Shown: piece by piece, positions 27,939-35,388 of the stretch
Layout: every line of letters begins with the position of its first letter
Numbering within the stretch: the stretch's first letter is position 1
Assembly: GCA_007694095.1 (NCBI GenBank)
Contig: RECI01000221.1
Location: 1-37,612 of the forward strand
Reading direction: 5' to 3'
Length of the DNA stretch: 37,612 nt
Source: Balneolaceae bacterium
GTDB lineage: Bacteria > Bacteroidota > Rhodothermia > Balneolales > Balneolaceae
Program-made: the position numbers and the translations under genes
Notes under the pieces: model-generated
Seen by the model: only the letters and a program-made list of their open reading frames with translations
Databases searched by the model: none
What the model was told of the DNA's origin: nothing

Positions 27939-28514
27939 TTAGTCACTGGCATAGCCGCGTTTTGCGGCATATTCCATGAGCTGTACTTTCAGAAGGTTTC
28001 TGCCGCGGTGAAGGCGCGAACGAATTGTGCCGATAGGCACATCCAGCATATTGGCAATCTCTTCGTAGGTAAAGTCTTCAACGTCGCAGAGTAAAACAAC
28101 CGTCCTGAAATCCTCCGGAATACTGTCAAGAGCCCGGGAAAGATCATCATCAATAAGTTCCCGAAACATTTTGTCCTCAAGGTCCGACGTTTCGGTTCTT
28201 TCTGCGCGGACTGTTTCATAAAATGTGGCTACCTCATCATAGTCTACTTCCTGTGGTTTTTTTGACTTTTTGCGATAATTGTTGATGTATGAATTTTTGA
28301 GAATCCGGAATAGCCAGGCCTTGGCATTGGTTCCCTTCTCATAACTGCTGAAAAAACGATATGCTTTAACAATGGTATCCTGCACCAGGTCTTCTGCATC
28401 GTTGGGATCAGAAGTAAGCCTTAAGCCAAAATTATATAGAGCATCCAAATGAGGAATCATCTCCTCATTAAAATCCTGCTGTTTTTTATATTCTTGTTTT
28501 GTGAGTTCTGTCAT
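27939..28514 (-). CDS. ECF-family RNA polymerase sigma factor
   Basis: A 191-residue extracytoplasmic-function sigma factor. Region 2 (about 20-90) includes DAEDLVQDTIVKAYRFF and GTNAKAWLFRILKN. Region 4 (about 125-180) includes DFRTVVLLCDVEDFTYEEIA and the helix-turn-helix DVPIGTIRSRLHRGR. It resembles SigH/RpoE-like stress sigma factors whose anti-sigma gene normally sits just downstream. Here the downstream neighbour is the convergent kinase, so no anti-sigma factor is visible. Control may be by a distant anti-sigma factor, by expression level or through the C-terminal tail. I could not identify a self-regulated promoter in the 182 bp upstream. Confidence 0.93.
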   Translation of the reverse strand: MTELTKQEYKKQQDFNEEMIPHLDALYNFGLRLTSDPNDAEDLVQDTIVKAYRFFSSYEKGTNAKAWLFRILKNSYINNYRKKSKKPQEVDYDEVATFYETVRAERTETSDLEDKMFRELIDDDLSRALDSIPEDFRTVVLLCDVEDFTYEEIANMLDVPIGTIRSRLHRGRNLLKVQLMEYAAKRGYASD

Positions 28515-28696
28515 CCCTTCTTTCTGTAGCGTCAGAACAACGTTTTAATAGGTTTATTGGAACCGCTCTTTCAATTTATTTTTTCAATCAGTCATATATG
28601 AATATAATCCCTGGAGATCAGATTGTCATATTGATAGAATTGATTAAGCTTGTAGATAATAACAAAGAACAATCTTTCAGGAATAGTTCATTTTTA

Positions 28697-29419
28697 TCAG
28701 ATAAATGAAATCACCAGTAAATCATAAATCGCATGAGTCCACGCCGCAATTCCAAATCCTCTGGTAACATAAAGAAGATTTAGTGCTAAGCCAAATAAAA
28801 ACCTGAATAAAAATGAATTAAGTGTAAAAACATCACCAAACTCCCCGATGTAGTGTACAGTACTAAAAATTAGTGCGGCAAGAACTGCGGCGATTATGTA
28901 AGCAGTTAGATTGCTCTTGAAAATTTTATTAAACAGCAATAAAAGAAGACTAACCAATATTACTCTGAAAAATAACTCTTCATACAGGCCTGCACCAAGT
29001 GATAAGGCTATAAGTTGTAATTTGGTGAGCTGATGAAGAGGGGATTCCGCCTGCATATTCAGTATTGAATCCAAAAAAAAGCCAATCAGTGTGCCAATCA
29101 GTAAAGCATAGAGTGCAGATTCGAGCAGCATATACCCGAAATAGTACTTTTTTAAGGATGAAAGTTCATTGCGGCGAATGTAAGTAATAATACCCCCGAT
29201 AATCGCCGCAGCCAGGAAAGTAGCTGAAATGGCATTTGTGCCGAGAAGTTGAAATATGGTTTTAAACCATGCATCCACAGAGATTCGTATGAGTGCATCT
29301 GCCTGGGGTTGTGAAATCCTGATCAGGATTTCATAAAGCAGCAGGAGGGGAACACATATGATATAACTGTAGAGTATTCCACGGGTTTTAACGTGGTAAT
29401 TCCTGAGTTTATGGTTCAA
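28697..29419 (-). CDS. CPBP family intramembrane metalloprotease
   Basis: 240 residues with about seven or eight transmembrane helices (ABI/CAAX-processing and bacteriocin-processing family). Catalytic motifs are visible: EELFFR (Glu147, Glu148, Arg152), the FSTVHYIG motif and, near the C-terminus, WTHAIYDLL with the second His. These set up a glutamate/histidine site inside the membrane. Family roles include protein processing and immunity, but the substrate here is unknown. It follows the LysM gene by 6 bp and is the last gene of the aroC-TPR-LysM-CPBP transcription unit. Confidence 0.9.
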   Translation of the reverse strand: MNHKLRNYHVKTRGILYSYIICVPLLLLYEILIRISQPQADALIRISVDAWFKTIFQLLGTNAISATFLAAAIIGGIITYIRRNELSSLKKYYFGYMLLESALYALLIGTLIGFFLDSILNMQAESPLHQLTKLQLIALSLGAGLYEELFFRVILVSLLLLLFNKIFKSNLTAYIIAAVLAALIFSTVHYIGEFGDVFTLNSFLFRFLFGLALNLLYVTRGFGIAAWTHAIYDLLVISFI

Positions 29420-29425
29420 TGGCTT

Positions 29426-30604
29426 TTAATTTTCAAGATAAATGGTAACCATTGGTTGTTCGATAGTAGTAAAACCAAGTAACTCATATGCTTTTCCGGA
29501 GATTTTTAGCCCGTCACCGGAATGCCGGTCATTAACCCGTACAAAAACACCCCGTTTGTTTGAGGGATTTTCTATGTAGATGATACTGCCTAACTGCATA
29601 TTGGAGTGCGCAGCAGATAGCTGACCCGGACTGTATAGCTCACCGCTTGTTGTTGGTGTTGCACGGTCAGAATCACTATAGCGGGTAACCGGAACCGTTC
29701 CAAGATCTTCAAGATTAGAATCTGACCTGAAGGGATTCCTGAAATTCCGTGTTGGAGGCAACAAAACTGTAACCTGTTGTCCGGACGACAGGTTGTTCAC
29801 GGTTATATCTGGATTTAATGCCTCAAGTTCGCCCATAGTCATTTTGAATCGATTCAGAACTGTCCGGGTATTTTCACCGCTGCGCAGCCTATAAAGTGCA
29901 AATTTTCCCTGTGGGGTTGAATTTTCAGCACCTTCTGCAACTGATGGCGGTGTTTGAATGCGCCGTACAGTCAATCGTTGACCTACCCGCAGAATATCGC
30001 CTTGAATACCGTTTAGTTGTCGGAGTTCGGTTACCGACATGTCGTGCTGGCGGGCTATTTGATACAATGTATCGCCGCTGCGTACGGTATAAGTGCCGCT
30101 GCCGGTTGCCGAATCTTCAGCATTCCTGACCACCGATCTCCGTTCTTGTTCATCCATTCGTTCAACTTGATTAACAGTTGGCGGCAGATCTTCAGTACCG
30201 GTTCCATCCTGCTGATAAATAATAAGCTCTTGCCCTGCATCAAGCGAAGTTCCACTGATATTATTCCATTGCTGGATTTCAGCTATTGTTACGCCATAGC
30301 GGCGAGAGATGGCAAAGAGCGATTCACCGGGAGCAACCCTGTGAATAACTCTTCCTTCGCCGGCGGGTGGCAACAGCCGCAAAACCTGTCCCGGCTGCAA
30401 GTTGTCGCTGCTGAGATTATTCCAGCTTCTGAGTTCACCAACTGTAATGGCATACTCCCTGGAGATACTGAACAGCGTTTCACCTTGTTGCACAACATGT
30501 TCCCTGGGAACATCCTGCGCAAAAAGATCCTGGCTGTTGATTAATTGAAAAGTAATAGTGATGAAAAGAATAGCCGTGAAGTTGAATATTTTTTTAGGAA
30601 CCAT
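29426..30604 (-). CDS. Four-LysM protein with C-terminal RlpA-like double-psi beta-barrel
   Basis: A 392-residue exported peptidoglycan-binding protein. A signal peptide ends near QDLFAQ (about residue 30). Four LysM domains follow: HVVQQGETLFSISREY, HRVAPGESLFAISRRYG, YTVRSGDTLYQIARQHD and the more divergent YRLRSGENTRTVLNRF. The C-terminal segment from about 320 resembles RlpA (GELYSPGQLSAAHSNMQLGS, then VFVRVNDR), but the canonical DRGP and following DLS motifs read DRHSG and LKIS. Lytic transglycosylase activity is therefore doubtful, and a structural or septal binding role is possible. Its start overlaps the end of the TPR gene by 11 bp, and the CPBP gene follows by 6 bp. Confidence 0.88.
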   Translation of the reverse strand: MVPKKIFNFTAILFITITFQLINSQDLFAQDVPREHVVQQGETLFSISREYAITVGELRSWNNLSSDNLQPGQVLRLLPPAGEGRVIHRVAPGESLFAISRRYGVTIAEIQQWNNISGTSLDAGQELIIYQQDGTGTEDLPPTVNQVERMDEQERRSVVRNAEDSATGSGTYTVRSGDTLYQIARQHDMSVTELRQLNGIQGDILRVGQRLTVRRIQTPPSVAEGAENSTPQGKFALYRLRSGENTRTVLNRFKMTMGELEALNPDITVNNLSSGQQVTVLLPPTRNFRNPFRSDSNLEDLGTVPVTRYSDSDRATPTTSGELYSPGQLSAAHSNMQLGSIIYIENPSNKRGVFVRVNDRHSGDGLKISGKAYELLGFTTIEQPMVTIYLEN

Positions 30605-30935
30605 TTTCTGTTTCGATATTTAGAATTTCGAGAGCTTCGGCCAGCTCAAGGCGCGTTTTTTCATTTTTCTGAGTGTGTGCAACTTTTATTCCATCTTCAA
30701 ATATTTTCCTCGCATCATCAAACAAGCCGGTTTGCTGATAAAGTTTTCCCAGATGATAATAAACGCCCAAATAACCGCGATCTTGTTTTAATACGGATTC
30801 AAACAGAATCTGTGCTTTGGATACTTCATTTATTTTAAGCAGTTCCAGGGCAAGAGCAAATTTTGAGAAAATATCGTCAGGATTATCTTTTAGAAATCCG
30901 GCAAGTCTGGAGATATTTTCACTTTTTTGTTTCAT
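30594..30935 (-). CDS. Small TPR-repeat protein
   Basis: About 113 residues. ATG at 30935 is preferred over a TTG at 30959, which would extend the overlap with aroC to 41 bp. Two to three tetratricopeptide repeats are visible (PDDIFSKFALALELLKINEV, then GYLGVYYHLGKLYQQTGLFD), with no signal peptide, so it is probably a cytoplasmic interaction module. It overlaps both neighbours: 17 bp into the aroC end and 11 bp with the LysM start, which points to translational coupling. The partner is unknown. Confidence 0.85.
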   Translation of the reverse strand: MKQKSENISRLAGFLKDNPDDIFSKFALALELLKINEVSKAQILFESVLKQDRGYLGVYYHLGKLYQQTGLFDDARKIFEDGIKVAHTQKNEKTRLELAEALEILNIETENGS

Positions 30936-32112
30936 AAGGGGCAATATTAAAACGCTCAATTATTTCATCGATTGAATCACCTCCAAATTTCTCAAGGATT
31001 GCGTTAGCCAATACAGGGGCGATTACACTTTCGGCAACAACCACAGCACGGGGTAATGCACATACATCCGATCTTTCATAACGCGTTTCCTGTTCCTCTT
31101 TAGTATCAATATCAGCAGTTTTCAGAGGTTTCAGCATCGTCGGGATGGGTTTCATTACACCGCGCAATATAAGTGGCATACCGGTGGTCATGCCGCCTTC
31201 AAGGCCGCCGGCACGATTTGTACGTCTTTTGAATGATCCATCAAAAATAATTTCATCATGAACGTTATGCCCGTGTGTTTTGCCCGCATCAAATCCAAGC
31301 CCTATTTCTACACCCTTCATAGCCTGAGTACTCATAATAGCTTGTGCAAGAAGTCCGTCGAGTTTACGGTCCCAGTGTACATAGCTGCCTAAACCGGCAG
31401 GCAATCCGGTAACAATGATCTCATAAATGCCGCCAAGTGAACTACCTTCTTTCCGGCGAAGCTTAATCTCTTCGCGCATAAGTTTTCCCAGGTTTTTATC
31501 GAGGCAGCGTACATCAGATTTGTCTGATTTTTTGTACACCTGTTCAGCACCATTTAAGATTAGTTCGTCAGTGATATCCCGGATTTCTTCCCATCCGGGA
31601 TAACCGGCAGTTCCAATCTGGATTACATGTCCGCCGATTTCTACTCCCAGGGTTTTCAGGAATTGCCGGGCAACAGTACAGCAGGCCACTCTCATAGCCG
31701 TTTCCCGTGCACTTGATCTTTCGATAACCGGGCGAATATCATCAAAGCGGTATTTCTGAAGGCCTACAAGGTCGGCATGGCCGGGGCGTGGCAGTGTAAT
31801 ACGTTCAATACCCTCCGGGTCGCCTTCCTTGGCCATCACAACGGGCCAGTTGCTTTTATCTTTTTCATAAGCAAGATTTACCATCGTAAGGGCGATCGGA
31901 GCCCCGGTGGTTTTACTGAAACGTACTCCTGATTTGATTATGGCACGGTCTTTTTCGAATGCCATTCGGCCGCCGCGGCCGTAACCCTGCTGGCGCCGTA
32001 CAAGGTGACGTTCAATGTCGTCTTCGGTAAGCTGGAGGCCGGCAGGTACACCTTCAACAATGCCGGTTAATTCGGGACCGTGAGATTCTCCTGCAGTAAA
32101 ATATCGGAACAT
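30919..32112 (-). CDS. aroC: Chorismate synthase
   Basis: Converts 5-enolpyruvylshikimate 3-phosphate to chorismate (EC 4.2.3.5) using reduced FMN, the last shared step of aromatic amino acid synthesis. The 397-residue length fits the longer bacterial form. Signatures present are FRYFTAGESHGPELTGIVEG at the start, the segment around RRQQGYGRGGRM, RPGHADLVG, RSSARETAMRVA and, near the end, the ETRYERSDVCALPRAVVVAE region. It is the promoter-proximal gene of a four-gene minus-strand unit. Confidence 0.98.
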   Translation of the reverse strand: MFRYFTAGESHGPELTGIVEGVPAGLQLTEDDIERHLVRRQQGYGRGGRMAFEKDRAIIKSGVRFSKTTGAPIALTMVNLAYEKDKSNWPVVMAKEGDPEGIERITLPRPGHADLVGLQKYRFDDIRPVIERSSARETAMRVACCTVARQFLKTLGVEIGGHVIQIGTAGYPGWEEIRDITDELILNGAEQVYKKSDKSDVRCLDKNLGKLMREEIKLRRKEGSSLGGIYEIIVTGLPAGLGSYVHWDRKLDGLLAQAIMSTQAMKGVEIGLGFDAGKTHGHNVHDEIIFDGSFKRRTNRAGGLEGGMTTGMPLILRGVMKPIPTMLKPLKTADIDTKEEQETRYERSDVCALPRAVVVAESVIAPVLANAILEKFGGDSIDEIIERFNIAPYETKK

Positions 32113-32151
32113 TCGGTTGCTTTAATTAATACTTGAATTTCATTATTCATG

Positions 32152-32159
32152 CAAAGATA
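32152..32159 (-). promoter_or_regulatory. Bacteroidota-type -7 element upstream of aroC
   Basis: TATCTTTG on the minus strand matches TAnnTTTG exactly and would start RNA about 33 bases before the aroC ATG. A matching TTTG -33 element at the usual 19-21 bp spacing was not found. Confidence 0.45.
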
Positions 32160-32267
32160 AGGGAATTAATTGCGATCTGCTTTTCTAAAGTTTTTTTAAA
32201 GCAGTGAAATTTATTTGATGAATTTTAAGCTATTTCATGAGGATTTTTGATCAACATTGGTAAAAAA

Positions 32268-32351
32268 ACAAATTCCAAGCACCAAGCACCAAGCACCAAG
32301 CACCAAATCTCAAATTCCAAGCACCAAATCTCAATTATCAATCTGACAATT
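32268..32351. repeat. Heptamer array A (CCAAGCA family), 12 units
   Basis: Exactly 84 bp in 7-bp register. Units in order: ACAAATT, CCAAGCA four times, CCAAATC, TCAAATT, CCAAGCA, CCAAATC, TCAATTA, TCAATCT, GACAATT. The internal CTCAAATTCCAA is the reverse complement of TTGGAATTTGAG in the array at 32504-32580. Confidence 0.85.
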
Positions 32352-32393
32352 AGTTTTTATAGTGGTTCTGTCAAATATTAAATGGAAGAAAAA

Positions 32394-32421
32394 GTGAAAA
32401 GTGAAAAGTGAAAAGTGAAAA
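32394..32421. repeat. Heptamer array B (GTGAAAA), 4 units
   Basis: Four perfect tandem copies of GTGAAAA, preceded by an A-rich stretch. The same unit occurs in the opposite orientation at 37455-37489. Confidence 0.85.
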
Positions 32422-32503
32422 AAATGGAGTTGTTAGCGACAGTTCCACTTCCTCCAGTCACGTATGAAAACTTCAACTGAATCTGTATTATTATTTTAAC
32501 TTC

Positions 32504-32580
32504 TGCCAACTGCCAACTGCCAACTGTCTGGAATGAATTCCAGGTTGGAATTTGGAATTTGGAATTTGGAATTTGAGTTT
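32504..32580. repeat. Heptamer array C/D (TGCCAAC and TGGAATT), 11 units with central hairpin
   Basis: 77 bp in one 7-bp register: TGCCAAC three times, TGTCTGG, AATGAAT, TCCAGGT, TGGAATT four times, TGAGTTT. The middle forms a hairpin: CTGGAA (32528-32533) and TTCCAG (32538-32543), extended by CCAAC (32520-32524) and GTTGG (32544-32548) with a 3-base bulge. Two heptamer families are thus joined at a symmetric centre. Confidence 0.8.
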
Positions 32581-32847
32581 TGCCCCGAAGGGATCACATT
32601 GTGGGAAATTCGTTGACACGCCTGTCCCAATATTTCTGTCGGGTTTCCAAAAATGAACCGATGTACCCGGGTTGGGATTATTAATTTGCCCTCCGAATAT
32701 ACAGAGGTTCACATTAACGGATATTTGCCGGAAAAAGTGAGTTCGGTTAATACTCACATTTTGGGAAAAACTTTTGTAATATTGTACGTCTGTAATCATT
32801 TTAAAAAACGATTTGTTTAATCTGTATTTATACAAGGAAGAAACTGC

Positions 32848-33585
32848 ATGCATGCATTTAAGGAATTAGGCAGGTATAGCACACTACTATACCAGGCACT
32901 GCGGTCATCAACGGAGTTTAGTACTTATCGCAAAAATCTCTTTCATGAATTGGTTAAAGTAGGTACTGACTCTGTTCCCATCATTATGTTGGTGGGTATT
33001 TTTACCGGTTCTGTAATGACGCTTCAATCTGCTTATCAGCTTGAGTTTGCGTTTATTCCGCTCTCGACCATTGGTGCCATTGTTTCTGAATCAATCCTGA
33101 TTGAATTGGCTGCCGTAATCTCGGGTTTGGTGCTTGCCGGCAAGGTTGGGGCAAGGGTTGCAACCGAACTTGGCACCATGCGTGTGAGTGAACAAATAGA
33201 TGCACTTGAATCGATGGGATTTAACTCCGTTTCCTTTTTGGTGGTACCGAGGGTTTTAGCTGGTGTCATGATGTTTCCTGTTCTCTACATTGTGGCAAGT
33301 ATTTTCGGGATTGGCGGAGGCCTCGCAGCCGGGTACTTTTCAGGCAGTGTGCCGCCCGCTGATTTTCTGAAGGGGGCAAGGATGTTTTTCTATCCCTGGA
33401 ATGTGGTTTTTGGATTTCTGAAATCCTTTGTATTTGGATTTATTATTACATCAATTGCCTGTTACAAAGGATTTTATGCAAAGGGAGGGGCTGAAGGTGT
33501 TGGAAAAAGTACAACTGACGCCACAGTTCTGGGTTGTATCTTTATATTACTGGCTGATTTTCTGTTAGCAGCTTTATTGTTATGA
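32848..33585 (+). CDS. mlaE: MlaE family lipid ABC transporter permease
   Basis: A 245-residue inner-membrane permease of the MCE/Mla system that moves phospholipids between the inner and outer membranes. It has about five hydrophobic helices and the family's conserved segment around ELAAVISGLVLAGKVGARVA and ELGTMRVSEQIDALESMG. The start is ATG at 32848, after AAGGAAGAAA. It overlaps mlaF by 4 bp (ATGA), and mlaD follows, giving the core permease, ATPase and MCE subunits. No MlaA, MlaB or MlaC gene is present in the window. Confidence 0.95.
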   Translation: MHAFKELGRYSTLLYQALRSSTEFSTYRKNLFHELVKVGTDSVPIIMLVGIFTGSVMTLQSAYQLEFAFIPLSTIGAIVSESILIELAAVISGLVLAGKVGARVATELGTMRVSEQIDALESMGFNSVSFLVVPRVLAGVMMFPVLYIVASIFGIGGGLAAGYFSGSVPPADFLKGARMFFYPWNVVFGFLKSFVFGFIITSIACYKGFYAKGGAEGVGKSTTDATVLGCIFILLADFLLAALLL

Positions 33586-34322
33586 TTGAAATCAAAAACC
33601 TTACCAAAAGTTTTGGCGATGTCCTGGTATGGAAAGATGTGAGTTTCCGTATAGAAAATGGGGAAACGATTGCTGTGATCGGGAGGTCAGGGTGCGGTAA
33701 GTCGGTATTGCTGAAGCATATTAATGCGCTTCTAAGTCCGGATTCCGGACAGGTTCTTATCGACGGAAAAAATATACATGAAATGGAATATGTTGATCAG
33801 CGAAAAATCCGACAAAAATTCGGTATCCTTTTTCAGGGCTCAGCTTTATTCGATTCTATCAATACTTTTGAGAATATTGCTTTTCCACTTCGGTATTTTA
33901 GCAATGATACCGAAAGTGAAATTAAACGGAAGGTAATGCGTTCCCTCGAATATGTGAATCTCGAAAACGCTGCCAATAAAGAAACATCCGAACTCTCAGG
34001 CGGAATGAGAAAAAGGGTGGGACTGGCTCGTGCAATTATCCTTGAACCCGAATACATAATGTATGATGAACCCACATCTGGCCTCGATCCGGAAACAGCA
34101 AACGAAATCAATGAGTTGATTGTCCGCATGGCAGAAACCTTCGACATTACCTCCATCGTTATTACTCATGATATGCACAGTGTACTTAAAGTGGCTGATA
34201 AAGTGGCATTTTTGAATAAACAAAAACTGGGGTGGTTTGGAACTCTCGAGGAAATGAAACAAAGTGATGATCAAGATCTTTTGAATTTTATCACATCCAG
34301 TGAATATCAAATAAAACAATGA
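33582..34322 (+). CDS. mlaF: Mla-type ABC transporter ATP-binding protein
   Basis: A 246-residue ATPase powering MlaE. Walker A is GRSGCGKS at 34-41, the Q-loop is FQGSALFDSINTFENIAFPL, the signature is LSGGMRKRVGLARAI, Walker B is YIMYDEP, followed by TSGLDP, and the switch His is in VITHDMHS. The FQGSALFDS form of the Q-loop is typical of the MlaF subfamily. It overlaps mlaE by 4 bp and precedes mlaD by 8 bp. Confidence 0.96.
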   Translation: MIEIKNLTKSFGDVLVWKDVSFRIENGETIAVIGRSGCGKSVLLKHINALLSPDSGQVLIDGKNIHEMEYVDQRKIRQKFGILFQGSALFDSINTFENIAFPLRYFSNDTESEIKRKVMRSLEYVNLENAANKETSELSGGMRKRVGLARAIILEPEYIMYDEPTSGLDPETANEINELIVRMAETFDITSIVITHDMHSVLKVADKVAFLNKQKLGWFGTLEEMKQSDDQDLLNFITSSEYQIKQ

Positions 34323-34330
34323 GTTAGAAT

Positions 34331-35260
34331 ATGAAGTTCAGCAACGAAGCAAAGGTGGGAATAACTGTATTACTTGCAGTTTTGGTTGCCATTATCGGCT
34401 TCCGTTTTATGAGGGATATCCCGATTTTCAGACAGGCAATGCAGATTTCAGCAGTTTTTGAAAGAGCCGACGGTTTAAGCAACGGCAGCCTTGTTTATAT
34501 CAAAGGCGTACGGGTTGGTTCTGTTAGCAGGATCCAGCTTAGAGAGGATGCCAGGGTAGGTATTCAAATGAGAATCGATTCGGACATTCCCATCCCAAGA
34601 AATTCAACAGCCAATCTAACATCACTGGGTATAGTTGAAGGAAAATCGATTGTGATTGAACTTGGCACTTCAACAGAATACTTACAATATGGTGATGAAC
34701 TTGAAGGAATTTATACCGAAACCATGATGGAGGTTCTCGGACAAAAAGGTGAAGAGCTCGGAGATGATGTTTCAAACACCATTTACGAATTAAACCAGTT
34801 TCTGAGACAGCTGAATGCCACTTTAGATGATGACACGAGGGCAACACTGGATCAAACGCTGCGTAGTACTATGGAGACTACCGGCCGAATTGCTGCCATT
34901 CTGGAGGGGAAACAGGATGAAATTAATATTGCTATTGATGCCGGGAGCAGGATGCTCAGCCAGCTTGATACTCTTGTAACAGACAGCCGGCCCCGTGTAG
35001 ACAGCCTTATGGTTACAGTGGAACAAAGTATCAGGGATCTTGAACAAATACGTCTTGAACTGGAAATTACAACTGCAAGCCTGAATGAGATTCTCGACAA
35101 AATAAATAATGGTGAAGGTACCATAGGCCGCCTGCTGAATGACCCCTCCATGTATGAAAATCTGGAATCCTTAACTTTGGAACTGAATAATCTTGTTAAG
35201 GGGATAAACGAAAATCCCGGCAGGTATTTACGGCACATGAGTATCATTGACATTTTTTAA
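34331..35260 (+). CDS. mlaD: MlaD/MCE domain protein
   Basis: 309 residues. A single N-terminal transmembrane helix (VGITVLLAVLVAIIGFRFM) is followed by an MCE domain (about 38-118: FERADGLSNGSLVYIKGVRV, then LTSLGIVEGKSIVIELG). A long helical, coiled-coil-like region (about 130-300) probably extends across the periplasm. It is expected to form a hexameric ring that binds lipid on the periplasmic side of the MlaE permease. Third gene of the mlaE-mlaF-mlaD operon. Confidence 0.94.
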   Translation: MKFSNEAKVGITVLLAVLVAIIGFRFMRDIPIFRQAMQISAVFERADGLSNGSLVYIKGVRVGSVSRIQLREDARVGIQMRIDSDIPIPRNSTANLTSLGIVEGKSIVIELGTSTEYLQYGDELEGIYTETMMEVLGQKGEELGDDVSNTIYELNQFLRQLNATLDDDTRATLDQTLRSTMETTGRIAAILEGKQDEINIAIDAGSRMLSQLDTLVTDSRPRVDSLMVTVEQSIRDLEQIRLELEITTASLNEILDKINNGEGTIGRLLNDPSMYENLESLTLELNNLVKGINENPGRYLRHMSIIDIF

Positions 35261-35301
35261 AAAATGTAATCGCTCCCTGTGCGTTACTCCCGGTAGCCGC
35301 G

Positions 35302-35332
35302 TTGTTCTTGGTAACGGGAAACCGTATCTTTC
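35302..35332 (+). promoter_or_regulatory. Promoter candidate for the PpiD-like gene
   Basis: TTG (35302-35304) lies 20 bp before TATCTTTC (35325-35332). This is a seven-of-eight match to TAnnTTTG at the usual Bacteroidota spacing and about 50 bp before the start codon. Confidence 0.4.
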
Positions 35333-35388
35333 TTGGCTGTTAAACAAGTTTTTAAAACATTTATTAAAGGAAAAATTGAGGTTTTTTT

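Larger units (their letters stand above)
32113..32847. other. Repeat-rich divergent intergenic region (735 bp)
   Basis: No supported gene. It holds the aroC promoter candidate, three heptamer arrays (32268-32351, 32394-32421, 32504-32580) and a small GTGAGT/ACTCAC hairpin at 32737-32757. A 55-codon plus ORF (32653-32820) and a 120-codon minus ORF through the arrays have no recognisable features. Confidence 0.7.

Noticed and set aside
28559-28590. ECF-type GGAAC promoter near the sigma factor gene
   Set aside because: The GGAACC word is on the plus strand, pointing away from the sigma gene, and no matching -10 was found.
32653-32820. 55-codon plus-strand ORF before mlaE
   Set aside because: No recognisable motif and no clear ribosome binding site; it ends 27 bp before mlaE, in its promoter zone. 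Possible but unsupported.
32491-32853. 120-codon minus-strand ORF between aroC and mlaE
   Set aside because: Its C-terminal part is a direct translation of the heptamer array, and the rest overlaps the mlaE leader. No family features; repeats with a 7-bp period readily stay open in several frames.
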